Below are positions 11,952 through 24,199 of a stretch of DNA of 64,000 bases, in pieces (the first letter of the stretch is position 1; every line of letters starts with the position of its first letter). The stretch lies in the NCBI GenBank assembly GCA_026936325.1, contig JAPTHN010000021.1, positions 2,418,001 through 2,482,000 on the forward strand, written 5' to 3'. The notes under the pieces were generated by a model that was given only the letters and a program-made list of their open reading frames with translations, had not been told where the DNA came from and searched no databases. A program made the position numbers and the translations under genes. Origin of the DNA: Platynereis dumerilii (Eukaryota > Annelida > Polychaeta > Phyllodocida > Nereididae).

Positions 11952-14031
11952 CATTGCTCTCGAATGGTTGGAGTTAGCAAGATGGTTTTGATGCCAAAAG
12001 ATACCTATATTACAGGACTACTTGAAAGGAACATTTCATGCTCCTAACTCAATCAGTTTTTTTTAGATTAAGCATTAAATCCCCCAAAAATACGATTTTG
12101 GGGGGGTTTTTTGCGACATTGTTGTTTGCAGGGGTTGAAAGTCTGCTATGAAGTTTGCGAATAAAATATAAAACCAAATCTATCATCAAGCACTATACTT
12201 GCAGATTCAAAGTAGGTAAAAATTATTTTTGAGAGTCCAATGGTTGCCAGTATGTGACGAGATACATTTCAACATGCGCAAACTAAATTGTGACGCCAAA
12301 AGGCCGATTTTCTACTTTTTTGAGACATTCTTGTGTTCAGAGCTTTTAAAATCTGCTATAAAGTTTGATAAAACAATTTCAAACCAAATCTATCATCAAG
12401 GAATATACTTGTTTATTGTTAAAATGTAAAAAATTATTTATGAGTGTCTAATAGTTGCTGAGATACATTACACCATTCACAAACTGAGTTATGACGTCAG
12501 AATGCCCTTTTTTTTTTAGGTATTCTTGTGTTCAGAGATTAAAATTGGATAAAGTAAATTCAAACCAAATCTACCATCAATGACAATATTTGCAGACTCT
12601 AAAAAAGGAAAATTATTATTGACATGCACAAACTGAGTTAATGCCCCAATATGCTTATTTTTGACATTTTTTTAGACGTTCTTTTGATCGGAGCCTTAAA
12701 GTCTACTATTAAGGGGCCGACCAGATGATCTTAGGGGGAGCTATGGATATTTGGTGAAAAAAAAGATTGTTTCCCACTTGACACTGAAAAAAAAGTTTGT
12801 TCAGCACATGGAAATAAAAAACAGTTTGTTTCTACCTGTAGCTAGGGTACCGTAATGTTAAAAGGGTTTGTCCCGGGGGTAAAGTCCATAACCCCCCCCC
12901 CCTCCAACTATCTGGTCGGCCTCTAAGTAAATAAATTCGAACCAAATCTTTCATCAAGGACTAACACTTGCAGATTCTAAAAAAATATAATATTGTTTAT
13001 GAGTGTCCAATGGTTGCAAATTAATGACGAGATACGTTACGCCATGCACAAACTGAGAGATTGATGCCAGGATGTCAATATTTTTATGATAAGAGCTTTA
13101 AAGTGTGCTGTAAAGTTCTGAGAAAAACAATTCAAAGGAAATTCATCAACAAGGACAATAGCAGATTCTAAGTCGAAAGGTGCTCAAACATACAAGATGG
13201 TTGTTAAAGTCCTGAAGAACAGCAGAGACCTCTTACTGGAATATCAATTTTTTATGGGAAGTTCCAGCAAAACTAGTCAGTTATGAACGGTCCCTTGTTA
13301 TGGCATCAGAAGCAATTTTCAACATTTTTGGAGACATTGTTGTGTTCGGAGGTTACAAGTCCGCTATAGTTTGAGAGAAAAATTTCAAACCCATCATTAA
13401 GGACAATAAGTAGTACTTGTATTCTAAATAGTTGCTGATTTATGATGAGATACTATTCAAGATTCACAAACTAACTTATGACGCTGGAAAACCAAGTTTT
13501 GACATTTTATCTAGATACTATTTTGTTCAGAGCGTTAAAGCCAGACAAGCCACATCTTCAACTCTCTCCTTACAATGTAATTCACATATATTAACTAGTG
13601 TCATATTTAGAGCAAAATCTGCTGATTTCCACACATTTGTTTATGTTATCCGACTTCCTAATACATCGTCAATGAGATGCCAGATCGCAATATGTAGAGG
13701 ACAATGTTGCATAAATAGGTCTGTGCTTCAAATGCAGTTTTTCGCACAGAAATAAATATCGTTGATAGAAAAAAGTGAGGACAACATGTAGGAAATTATT
13801 TTTCCAAAATATTGACCAAAACCAGTTAGAACCAAATGATCATATCTACATTGCATTAAAGTTATGACAATGTCGAAATGTTTGTGAAAATTACACAGAA
13901 GCATGCGACGTTGTGGCAACATCTTCAAATTTGTGTAATTCAATGTTTTTATAATGTGTGCCCTTTGGAAGTTGCCATTCCAAATATTATCCATTGTCTA
14001 TCTGGGTGTCAAATATAAATAATTGCCCATT

Positions 14032-14537
14032 GAGGAGGAGAAGGAGAGGTGGATATGGGTGGTGGAGATGGGAGGGGAGATGGGAGATTGGAGGGGAGAT
14101 GGGATATTGGAGGGGAGATGGGAGGGGGAGAAGAACTAGATTGGAGGAGGAGATGGTAGTATGAGGGCAGAGGAGGAGGGAAGAGGACGAGGGAAGAGGA
14201 GGAGGGAAGAGGAGGAGGGAAGAGGAGGAGATGGGAGGAGAAGGAGGGGACAGGAGGTGATGATGGAGGAGATGGGGGAAGGAGGCGATGGGAGAAGGAG
14301 GAGATCGGGGAAGGAGGATATGAAAGAAGGAGGAGATGAAAGAAGGAGGCGCTGGAGGAGGATGAGGAGGAGATCGGTGGAAGAGGAGATGGGTTGAGGA
14401 GATGGGAGGAAATTAGAGAAGGAGGAACAGGAGAAGATGGGTGGTAGAGGAAATGGTTGCAGGAGGAGAAGGAGGAGATGGGAATGAGTAGGATGTGGGG
14501 AGGGAGTACAGGGAGATGGGGGAGAAGTAGGAAGAGT
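14032..14537. repeat. ~500-bp polypurine (GGA-rich) tract
   Basis: The plus strand is almost all G and A, with GGAGGAGAAGG-like units. Long open frames on the minus strand here (Pro/Ser/Leu runs) are by-products of the composition. Such tracts can form triplex DNA. Confidence 0.9.
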
Positions 14538-14863
14538 CTTATAAGAGATACATGTATGCCTGCATGTATGAATAAACAAGACACTCTTGAAAATGATTAA
14601 TCATTTTGTAATTTTAGGTCAATTGATAAAGAAAAGTTCATAAGAATAGAATTAAATAGAATATTACTTAGTGATAACATTGAAAATTTGCAAAATTCTT
14701 TTGAAAGGATAATTCCAAGAATTTAACTTTGTTTTACTGTGATTATGAATTTTTTCTAAAATCAAAATATCATTTGAGTAACAGTGTTATTCTGCCTTTC
14801 AGATAATCATGTCATAAAGCAGTTGAAAACATTGCATGTTCATTTCCACCACATACACATATA

Positions 14864-15090
14864 GGTTATTCACCATGGGAGAGGGAATATGTGATTTATC
14901 ACCTGAGGGCTTTAGCCCGAGGTGTGATAAACACATATTCCTGATCCCATGGTGAATAACCAGCTTATACCATGAGACAAACAGTCAAACATGAGAGGAT
15001 AACTGGATAACTGGACAACAAAGAATATGGGAATTATTTCCCTGCAATACTAGCATATGATTGGCTGACAGAAATGTCGAATGGTATAAA
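14864..15090. repeat. 'TTATTCACCATGGGA' repeat, copy 1
   Basis: About 227 bp, starting with a palindromic head (TTATTCACCATGGGAGAGG ... its complement ending near 14961) and ending near TCGAATGGTATAAA. Other copies lie at 48984-49211 and, split by a large insertion, at 23628-23680 and 33525-33715. Confidence 0.7.
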
Positions 15091-16013
15091 TGGTTAAAAG
15101 CCACCATATGATTACCAGTTTTACTGGGACAAAAACATATATAAATTAATTATATGATTCTTTGTTGCAAATATACCCTTATTTGTCAAGTAGTATGCTT
15201 TAGCTGCAATAGCCAAAAAAAAGTGATATATGACTCAGTTTGTGTCATTTTGCCATGATTGTTGAAATGTATCTCATCATAAATCAGCAACTATTGAACT
15301 CCCATAAATAATTTTTCCAAGTTCAGAATCTACAAATATTGTCCTTGATGATTGATTTGGTTTGGGATTTTTCTTCAAACTTAAAGCAGACTTTAATGCT
15401 CTGAACACAAGAATATCTAAAAAAAATGTAGAGAAAATTTGCATTCTACGTCATAACTTTGTGCATGCATCTTGCAGCATGTTGAAACCTATCCCATCAT
15501 AAATCAGCTACTACTGGACCCTCCAAATTAATTGTTACATTTTTAGAATGTGTTAACTGTTAAGTCAAGTGGTGTCCCTGATGCTGGATTTGGTTGGAGA
15601 TTTTTTTTTCAAACTTAATAGAACTGTATGCAAGAAGTTCTAAAATAAAAGTCGAAAATTGGCATTCTGGTGTTATAACTCGGTTTGTGCATGTTTAAAC
15701 ATATCTCATCATATATCAGTAACTATTGGACTCTCAAAAATAATTTTTACATTTTTAGAATCTGCAATTATATTCATTGATGATAGTTAAGATTTAACAT
15801 GTCTTTCTCAAACTTTATAGCAGACTTTTTACCACTGAAAACAGAATTTCTCAAAAAATCTAAAGAAAACACCATTTTTGGGTGACTTAATGCTTGATCC
15901 TGAAGAAAACCAATACAGCTAGGAGCATGATATGTTCACCTGAAGTTGTCCTTTAATATAGGCATCTTTTGACATTAAAACCATTCCTCTAACTCTAATC
16001 ATTTGAGAGTAGC

Positions 16014-16660
16014 ATATCTTTACTTTATTGAAATGTTTATTTTAGTCAGTTTCGGTACAAATGTTTAAGTTTATGATTTTTTTGTGTCAAAGTTATTATA
16101 TTTGCAATGCTTTTGATAAGTGGTTGTGTTGGGCATAATGGTGAGCTTCATGATGCTTTTTAAATTTTGTCAATATGTCCACTGGTTGCTGAGAAAATGG
16201 ACTAAAAGTGCCAGTTCATCTCCATAGTCTGTGCATTGACAGTAAACTCTTCATGACGTTATGGTCACATTGATGGTGGCGCCACCTCGTGGATATCCAT
16301 TTAAGGCTCCCCATTGGGCACACAATGTAATGTTGAGATAAATGCAACCAAGCAAGTGATGTTGATTACCTTTTGTGCATATCCCTGTATGCATTAAAGT
16401 AATTCAGAATTGAAACTATGAATTAAATGTTTTGTGGGAAATCCACAAGAACTTGAACTTGCAGCTCTGTGAGATAGACAGCAAAAAAGCAAGATAAATT
16501 TATACAGACAGATTTTATTACCTGTATGGATGTGGATTGATATGTAAGAAAAAGACATACACTTAAATCACATAAAATGAAATTTCGATTTGTCAAAATA
16601 CCTTATGTTGAAAAAAATTGTCTTGTCCTAAATCCCATGCCCTCAGGAAGATGCTCACCC
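16014..16660. other. Non-coding, no recognised feature
   Basis: No protein-like frame and no repeat with clear ends. Confidence 0.4.
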
Positions 16661-17440
16661 TTCCACATTCTTCAGTTCTTACCCTCACCCTTCAGTTCTT
16701 ACCCTCACCCTTCAGTTCTTACCCTCACCCTTCAGTTCTTACCCTCACCCTTCAGTTCTTACCCTCATCCTTCAGTTCTTACCCTCACCCTTTAGTTCTT
16801 ACCCTCACCCTTCAGTTCTTAACCTCACCCTTTAGTTCTTACCCTCACCCTTTAGTTCTTACCCTCACCCTTTAGTTCTTACCCTCACCCTTCAGTTCTT
16901 ACCCTCACCCTTCAGTTCTTACCCTCACCCTTCAGTTCTTACCCTCACCCTTCAGTTCTTACCCTCACCCTTCAGTTCTTATCCTCACCCTTCAGTTCTT
17001 ATCCTCACCCTTCAGTTCTTACCCTCACCCTTCAGTTCTTACCCTCACCCTTTAGTTCTTACCCTCACCCTTCAGTTCTTACCCTCACCCTTCAGTTCTT
17101 ACCCTCACCCTTTAGTTCTTACCCTCACCCTTTAGTTCTTACCCTCACCCTTCAGTTCTTACCCTCACCCTTCAGTTCTTACCCTCACCCTTCAGTTCTT
17201 ACCCTCACCCTTCAGTTCTTACCCTCACCCTTCAGTTCTTACCCTCATCCTTCAGTTCTTACCCTCACCCTTTAGTTCTTACCCTCACCCTTCAGTTCTT
17301 ACCCTCACCCTTCAGTTCTTACCCTCACCCTTCAGTTCTTACCCTCATCCTTCAGTTCTTACCCTCACCCTTCCATTCTTACCCTCACCCTTCAGTTCTT
17401 ACTCTCACCCTCCAGTTCTAACCCCCACCCTTCTATGCCC
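16661..17440. repeat. 20-bp minisatellite, about 38 copies
   Basis: Unit ACCCTCACCCTTCAGTTCTT, highly homogeneous. The main variants are TTCAG/TTTAG and ACCC/ATCC. Because 20 is not a multiple of 3, the frame changes each unit, so it is not a coding repeat. Confidence 0.95.
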
Positions 17441-17931
17441 TCACTTCCCTGCTCACTGTAACATTTAAATACTTTCAATAACCTATTTTTTTTACATTTT
17501 TATCCAAAACACTGCTCAAGGCACTGCAATGTTCAGTTTAAAAGCAATTTGAATGAAATATTTCAATTTATCTAAGGCAACTAACAGTTACTGTTAGATC
17601 TATAGATCACTTTGAGAGCTTTAAGATGATATTATCTTGAAGAGTCAATAGTTGATGTGGTGAGAAATCCTGCTTGCTGATTGGCTCGGATGCTTTTAAG
17701 GTGAGTCATGGATCTATTTATCTGGCGTAGATTTACTAGGTAACATCCAACCCAACGTATTCCAAAGCTATTTCAGACAACCACATCTATGAGTCAATCA
17801 AAATAACAGTAATTGAGCAATTATTTTGTTTCACAAAATGTACGACTTATTGTAATGTAATGTAACTACTCTCAGTCATGCACCAAAATGCAGGCACGAA
17901 ATTTGTGGTGAGCCTTTCAAATTTAAACAGC
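17441..17931. other. Non-coding, no recognised feature
   Basis: AT-rich sequence between the minisatellite and the SINE. No supported feature. Confidence 0.4.
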
Positions 17932-18300
17932 TCAGGGCCGCCGTAGTATGGCGCCCATGGACAGAGACTATGGGAACATCGCCCAAGGTTCCCATGCCAT
18001 AGCTTTCTCCAGTATTGGTGACCGCCATGTTATGATGAGTGATAAGAAGATTAGGAGTCTGGCACATACCATATTAGTTCAGGGATGCCCAGGATCTTTC
18101 CGTTAAGAAGATTAGGAGTCTGGCACATATCATATTAATTAAGGGCGCCCAGGATCTTTCAGAACACTACAACCCGTCTCCATTTAATGTCCCATGGGCT
18201 CCGACCGAATTGAGTTCCGGGAGTGGGAGTCAAACCCACGACCTCACAGCCAGACTGGTAGCAAATACAAGCGCCTTTAACCATTAGGCCACGGTGAACT
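17932..18300 (-). mobile_element. tRNA-derived SINE, copy 1
   Basis: Read on the minus strand, the head has an A-box-like GTGGCCTAATGGTTAAAGG and a B-box-like CGTGGGTTTGACTCC. The body contains CCCATGGGACATTAAATGGA, shared with the SINE at 57914. A 60-bp part of the body (around TGTGCCAGACTCCTAATC) is duplicated in tandem. It lies about 600 bp upstream of the promoter at 18921. Confidence 0.75.
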
Positions 18301-18910
18301 CCACAGCCGTGGGGAACTCTATGAATTTTATGATATTTTGCAAAATGGCTTCACTTCTTCAGTCTCCAGTGCCAGTCATGTGCACACGCTTGTGATGTTT
18401 AGTCTAGTATTATGGTACTCATGTGAGTGTGTAACCTATTGTCTTTTGGAGAATTTCTGACCAGTTTTGGTAAGTATGTAATTGTTGTTGCCCCCTTAAG
18501 TAATGAAACTTGGGTCTGATGTTGTATATTGATACGTAATTTGAATTCCATCATACATACTGCATGCATACACTATATTAATTTATGATACATACTGAGA
18601 ATAATAAAATAATTTCATACATTGAAAGTACCTTTTGGATTTGCATTAGAATGTGTTAAAAGCAAATAATCACCATAAATCATGTGATTCACTATATTTA
18701 TTCTGTCAAAGTAAGGCTGTGAATGTTGATGAAATGTATTGTAAATATTATGGCATAACAATTCCATGCTTTTGAATGACACATCAAAAACAACAAAGAA
18801 TGAATAATTGCACCATTAACACCAGCTGAGAATAACATGAAGAATGGTTTTTATGACAATAAAAGCAGCTGAGGAAAAGTCATAATAATTAATGAAACAT
18901 TTATCTCCTC
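18301..18910. other. Upstream region of the LamG-like secreted gene
   Basis: AT-rich and non-coding. No clear transcription-factor clusters can be claimed by eye. Confidence 0.4.
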
Positions 18911-18955
18911 AATTGGTGAATATAAAAGCTCAATTCAACTTGAGTCGAGGCAAAT
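18911..18955 (+). promoter_or_regulatory. TATA-box promoter with inverted CCAAT motif
   Basis: TATAAAAG at 18921-18928 matches the metazoan TATA consensus. ATTGG (inverted CCAAT) lies about 8 bp upstream. Initiation is inferred about 25-30 bp downstream, near 18950, giving a 5' UTR of about 130 nt before the first ATG. The placement upstream of a signal-peptide exon with a good donor supports it. Confidence 0.55.
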
Positions 18956-18962
18956 ACCATCC

Positions 18963-19098
18963 TTCCTGCGAGAGACAATAGAGACACACAGAGACAACCA
19001 GAGAGATCCACAGGACTGAGCAGAGATCCACACGGAGAACAACAGAGATCCACAAGATTCAACAAAGATCCACACGAATGAACAGAGTGATCCACAAG
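18963..19098 (+). repeat. Tandem ~21-nt repeats in the 5' UTR
   Basis: Five copies of an AGATCCACA core (about 19004, 19024, 19046, 19066, and a variant TGATCCACA at 19088) spaced 20-22 nt. The leader is C/A-rich and free of ATG until 19078, where the last repeats run into the start of the coding frame. Confidence 0.6.
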
Positions 19099-19159
19099 AT
19101 GCTGGCAAACAACATTTCACTGTCCGTCTACTTGATCAAGATACTTATCTTTTTCAACG
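19078..19159 (+). CDS. Signal-peptide exon of LamG-like secreted protein (exon 1)
   Basis: The first ATG downstream of the TATA box opens MNRVIHKMLANNISLSVYLI followed by KILIFFN. This is a short positive N-region and a hydrophobic core, which is a signal-peptide profile. A second in-frame ATG at 19099 would also give one. The exon ends AAC G before GTAAAT, a phase-1 donor. Joined to the next recognised exon at 33814 (beginning GA CTC CGG), the split codon is GGA (Gly), and the mature region would start near LRDINCE. The join across a 14.6-kb intron is inferred from phase and sense; other exons could lie between. Confidence 0.5.
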
Positions 19160-20226
19160 GTAAATTGCCTAATATTTTTTCTTATATTTTGCTTAAATTA
19201 ACTGACATGCATCAGGGGCAACAGCAATGAGCTGACGCAGGCAGTGAAACTGCCAATCAACTGCCAAGTAAATGCCTCTGTTGGGAACAACTGCCCTGAA
19301 AATGAAACTGACATATCAAAGCCTCTCTTGTCACTCTGCATACTTTTAAAAAAAATACCCGAGGTATTATTGCCTGAAATACAGGCCCAAAGTTTGGGAT
19401 TTAAGAAAAAAGAAATGAATTTGCCCAATGCTCATACTTGTTCGAAATGTCGTTTCTTGACCATATCGATACTTGATACTTGTTAAACTTTCATTTGTTA
19501 CTAGTAAAGTACCCGTAGACGGGAGGGGTGAAATAGGAAGGAATTAAATGGAAAAAGGTATAGGTATTAAACACATAAGTAATAGGGGAGCGTTGAGAAT
19601 TTATGAGGGGGGTGGGAGTTTTGGCCAGAGGGGTACTAACTGTTTACACATGTTTCAAGAGGCGGGTATTAATTTGTGAGCACACTTGCTAGGGAGGGGG
19701 TAAGAAATTGTAACAAAGGAAAAATATCAGAAAACACGCATAAACTTAGTTTATCTGGATTTGTTAAATGCGCAAAATGACGCGAATCTGTACACATGAC
19801 CTTGTGTAATAGTATATGTGTGTATTGCTTTCTATGTTGAGGGGGGGGGTACTGAAAATAGGCATGAAACGTAAGGGTGGCGTACTAAAACGCCATGTGA
19901 AACTTAAGGGGGGTATCAATTTTTGACAGGAAATTGCAGCAAAATTCCGAACCCCCCCCCCAGTCATAATTCTGAACGGTCCCTAGGTTGATACCCATCA
20001 CCAGACATTAAAACAATGTTCAGTTGAGAAATTTGACTTTTCATTTCTTAACGTTTTTGTTGTTGAACAGTTGTTCTGATGTTAGGTGCTTGTTGGTTGA
20101 TGGGTAGAGAGGTGGACGGATAATCGATAATCGATAGATAGATAGATAGATAGATAGGTAGATAGATGTGCAGGTCGTTCATAGAATATGATAGTATGAA
20201 GGCAAACTTGAAAGGTTATCTGTAGG

Positions 20227-20365
20227 CAGTTGCGGATCTAGGGGGTTTAGGGGGTTGAAAGTCCCCCCTCAGGCGTCACGGTAAACAATAATGGAAATCG
20301 CTTATTTAACATTTCATGTGTAAGTTCCCCCCCCCCCATCAAACATTTTGTGGATCCGCCACTGA
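20227..20365. mobile_element. Small hAT-like MITE
   Basis: The ends CAGTTGCGGATCTAG and the complement of GTGGATCCGCCACTG pair imperfectly. The interior has C and G runs. The target duplication is unclear, so the hAT assignment rests on the CAGTGGCGGATCC-type terminus alone. Confidence 0.45.
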
Positions 20366-20514
20366 CCTGTAAGACGAAGTGGATAATTGGATACCAATTG
20401 AGGCCTATAGGCCGAAAAGTTATGTAATTAACTGAAGATTAAGAATTGGCTAACCTACTGAATATAAATATTCCTATAACCTCGTGAAAACACATATTTA
20501 TAGGCTGTCAATCC

Positions 20515-20640
20515 AGATTCAAGATTCAAGATTCAAATGTTTATTTATTGTCACATTTTATATACATAGAACATTAGCTCCGAGGAGCTATTTTATGACA
20601 TAGATGATTGTAATTATGATTAAAAGAGAGCGTGCACTGT
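20515..20640 (-). mobile_element. 3' end of a truncated LINE with GATTCAA tail
   Basis: A short tandem tail (AGATTCA repeated three to four times) is followed by TGTTTATTTATTGTCACA. The two other LINE tails in the window share this form (55683 and 56406), each with a different short tandem tail. The 5' limit of the fragment cannot be set. Confidence 0.45.
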
Positions 20641-20819
20641 GCATTACACAATACACATAACACGACAGACATATATTATAAGTGTGAAGATAAATTGCAC
20701 TTGACACAGTGAGACATTCAGTGGCATTCAGTCAATGTATACAGGCTAAAATCATAGAACAAAAGAAATGGTATTAATTGGGGGTAAGACTGCCAAATAG
20801 ACGGAGAAGAAAGGTATAC

Positions 20820-21370
20820 CTATGTTGCAGTTTGGCTGCTGTGAGTTTAACACATGAAACGGCGGGAAAATGCTTGATCTTTGTTTGATCCCCTTTAGCA
20901 TGTTTAGTTTCCTGTAGGCCTAAATTTGTATGAGATGAATTCGAGTTACACTAAAAAATATTTGTACTGTTTGTTTATTTGTTGATGGACACGTGACGGT
21001 AGGAATAGGTAGATCAATCCACTGGATCAAAACAAAGCAGACGAAAAGGAAGTGAGCTGGTGAGGTGCATGTGGATGCTTTAATATGTTAATTATATGCA
21101 TGCAGGCTGTTCTGGCTTTTGGCCTGCCCTCCGAAACACCAAAGAGAACTCTGTGGAGTGGGGGGAGTGTGGGCAGAGCTGATGGAACAGTCCTGTAATG
21201 TTGGAGGTATTTTTGCCGTGAAAAGGTGTCAAATGAAGGCTTATTTCAACGGAATTAGAGTGTTTTGAAGGATAACATTCCTTATTTCAAGGAAAAATGT
21301 TATTTGGAATAGGCATGCGAAGTTTTGTGCCAATTGAGAGAGAAATGGCAGGGAAATACGATAAACAACA
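20820..21370 (+). repeat. Intronic direct duplication, copy 1
   Basis: Matches 22640-23085 in the same orientation, with shared stretches such as TTTAATATG, TTATATGCATG and CTCCGAAACACCAAAG. There are many substitutions and indels. The spacing is about 1.8 kb. No coding frame survives in either copy. Confidence 0.65.
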
Positions 21371-22639
21371 AAGTTACAGAGATAGAGTATGATTAAATAG
21401 ACTAGCATAGTACCCGTGAAAGGAAAATTATAAATGTATCGGAGCAAAGCCAGATAAAGATTTTGTAGGAGGTGAAAGAAAGCAACTGGCAAGTTTTCAT
21501 GGCCGAGGAATGAGTAGTGTGGCTGGAGTAGCATAAAAGATGCGTGAATTTATAATAGGATTGCCATATGAGTATGGTCAGGAAGGGTTGTATTATATAG
21601 AATGGCTGTTGGGTAAAGCAAGATACATAATTATATATGTAAGTGTGGGAAGATGTGAAAACAATTGAGTTATAGATGGCAAATGTGAGGCAAATGTGAG
21701 AGAGTGATATGATATGAATAATTATTGCATGTTAGTATTGAAGTGATAATTGCAAAATGATGGAACATCATAAAGCATGGTTTGAATCCTCAGATTCTTG
21801 TTATTCAAAATATGTGAACATGAACTTTTCATGCTAAGAATGAAATGCACATCAGTTTAATAATATGTTGAGTGAATTGCAGTATATTTTTCATGAATAT
21901 ATGGTAAAGGGTAGAAGGGCTATGTGTCCATCTACATCAGTAAATTTATGGCATACTTATAGTTGAAATGACAATTGAGAAAGATAAGTAAGAGAAAGTT
22001 CCCTAACTGCAAAGATTGCTTAATGCAGGGTTTGAATCGTCAGATTCTTGTCATTCAAAATATGTGAGGTGATGACTCGCTCATGCATCTGGTGTTAAGT
22101 AAAGGTGCCATTTGCCATCAGGGCTTATTGAGTGAATTGCACTTCAAGTGTCACCAGCAACTGTGATTGAATATCTGCTCTGAGTGAAATTCATGCTATC
22201 TAATTGAAGAAAGTAGCAATTAAATCAAGTTGTGCTGATTGATTTCTGTTGTAATTACTGGCATACACTGACATAGAGGCTCGTGCCTAGGGCTTTGTGG
22301 ATTGTGACGGCGGGAATAGCTATACGCAGTGTGAGTTATAGGCCTACGTGTTTTCAACTTCAGCTGTAATGTTCATTTGAAGGTGAAAGGAGGCTATTAG
22401 TGCCATTGGAAATGTGAAGTTATACTATTCATGATACGGTGTGTAATATATGTAGGGCCGCCTATACAGAATTACCCAATGACAAATGAATGGAGGAGTG
22501 CGATTTTACATGGAATATGTTTGGGACTTGCTGTGTCAATGTGTGAAGTGCAATTTACCTTCACACCTATCAATACACAAAGTCACGGCTGAAAGTCACA
22601 GGTCAAGCGAGAACACACATATAGACAGAGAATCAGTAA

Positions 22640-23085
22640 GTTGTGTTGCAGTTTTGGGTGCTGTGAATTGTAAAAATCCATGAAACAGCGCGAAAATGAT
22701 GGATCTTTGGATCCTGTTGAGTGTCGTAGTAGGGATGTCTCTGCTGTCTTAGCCCCCTACCCCCTCTTTTCCTTCAATGGGCCTGAGCACGTGGGTGCTT
22801 TAATATGATAATTATATGCATGGAGGCTGTTCTTTCTTTTGGATACCCCCTCCGAAACACCAAAGGAACTGAGTGGAGCAGGGGGATTCAGCAGAGCTGA
22901 TGGAACAGGCCTATAATGTTGGAAGGTTTTTTTTGCCGTGAAAAAGTGTCTAATGAAGGCAGATTTCAAAGCAATTGAGAGGGTTTTGAAGGATAACAGA
23001 CCTTATTTCAAGGGAAAATGTTGTTTGCTCTGCATATGTGAAGTTTGGCGAGGATTGAAAGGGGATTGGCAGAGAAATAAGATTA
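22640..23085 (+). repeat. Intronic direct duplication, copy 2
   Basis: Diverged partner of 20820-21370. A shorter motif, GGTTTGAATC.TCAGATTCTTGT, is also duplicated between them (about 21780 and 22028) and occurs once more near 45160. Confidence 0.65.
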
Positions 23086-23389
23086 GATAGATTAAATAGA
23101 TGATATTAGTATAGTATAGTAGTATACTGCACGCAGTATGGATATATTGAAGATGTGATAACACAGTGGTTGGCCTCTACAGCTGCCTGTCACAGCATAT
23201 TTACAAAGATATATATCTCCCTCATATATATTTACATTCCCCTGTATGTAGGCCTACACTACATAGTTGTCACGGTATTGGGTCTTTTCAATGTTTTACA
23301 TATTATATGCATATATGGATATTTATTGATAGATATTTGTGATATATATGTATACCTAAATTGTTGATGTTGGAATCTTGACTGATCTG

Positions 23390-23566
23390 CACTCTAAAAA
23401 ACTTCAGACAAAATTGGTTTTTTAGATTCAAAATGGTTTTTTGAAAAACCAAATTTCAACGCAAAAAAACCAACACGGTTTTTTGCATTGAAATTTGGTT
23501 TTTCAAAAAACCATTTTGAATCTAAAAAACCAATTATGTCCCGACATTTTTAAAACTTTTAGAGTG
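23390..23566. mobile_element. Palindromic MITE, copy 2
   Basis: Same CACTCTAAAAAA ends and TTAGATTCAAAATGG arms as the copy at 6997-7185, with a shorter central loop. Confidence 0.8.
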
Positions 23567-23627
23567 TATATAGCTCTATATGATGAATGCAGATGAAAGG
23601 TTTTGTTCCACGTTATATTTCAAGTTA

Positions 23628-23680
23628 AGGTTATTCACCATGGGAGAGGTATTATGTGATTTACAACCCGAGCCCCTTTA
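23628..23680. repeat. Left half of a 'TTATTCACCATGGGA' repeat, split by an insertion
   Basis: Matches the first ~50 bp of the repeat at 14864, then stops at the border of the 9.8-kb element. The remainder resumes at 33525. The last four bases, TTTA, are the duplicated target site. Confidence 0.75.
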
Positions 23681-24199
23681 CACTGTGTACCGTTTGCTCT
23701 ATGCGAAGCTTAAGGCTTGGGTTTGGCTTCAGTCAACGCTTTAGACAGTTTAACAGATGTTTTTTGTGCCTTTAGTGAAACTACATCTTTCATGCACATT
23801 CAATCAAATGTTAATATAGCCAGTATGCTTGACTATTTTTATATATCAAAATATTTTTTGTTGTCAAAGATTCGGTGATTCTTATAAGAGGGACTTTGGA
23901 AAAATTGGACTATTTTGTGCATTTTTTGATAAAATTGGGTACTTATACTATGTTTGAGGCTGAAATATTCTCCAATGTGCTTCACTATGCTGGTATGGAT
24001 ATACTTGTAATGTATCCTTAAGCTTGCAATGAAAAAATTCTACTGAAACATAGAGTTTTAGTTTAGGTTTGGCTTAGAACTTACGGGTTTGGCTTTTTTG
24101 AACGCAGGTGTTGTAAATATTTATGGGTTTTATGCTTATAATTTTTTGGTTCGGCGTGTCAATAGTAACTGACCTCTATTGTTGCATTTACAATATGTA

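Larger units (their letters stand above)
11952..16013. mobile_element. ~4-kb foldback element with sub-repeated arms
   Basis: The outer left sequence (11952-12230; e.g. GATGCCAAAAGATACCTATA, CATGCTCCTAACTCAATCAG) matches the complement of 15750-16013. Both arms contain ~190-220-bp sub-repeats with a core like CAAACTGAGTTATGACG and ATCTATCATCAAG: about five in the left arm (12110-13530) and three in the right arm (15230-15800). The centre holds a polypurine tract and another MITE. No coding capacity was seen. The layout resembles foldback transposons such as sea-urchin TU elements, but that is only an analogy of form. Confidence 0.65.

Noticed and set aside
14009-14584. 147- and 191-codon Pro/Ser/Leu-rich minus-strand frames
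   Set aside because: By-products of the polypurine tract; overlapping frames are all open for the same reason.
16661-17440. CRISPR-like regular repeats
   Set aside because: Units are contiguous 20-bp tandem repeats with no unique spacers, in an animal genome.
19244-19486. Plus-strand frame with NAS and NET glycosylation motifs, as an extra exon of the secreted gene
   Set aside because: The possible acceptors upstream give phase 0 or immediate stops, which does not fit the phase-1 donor at 19159.
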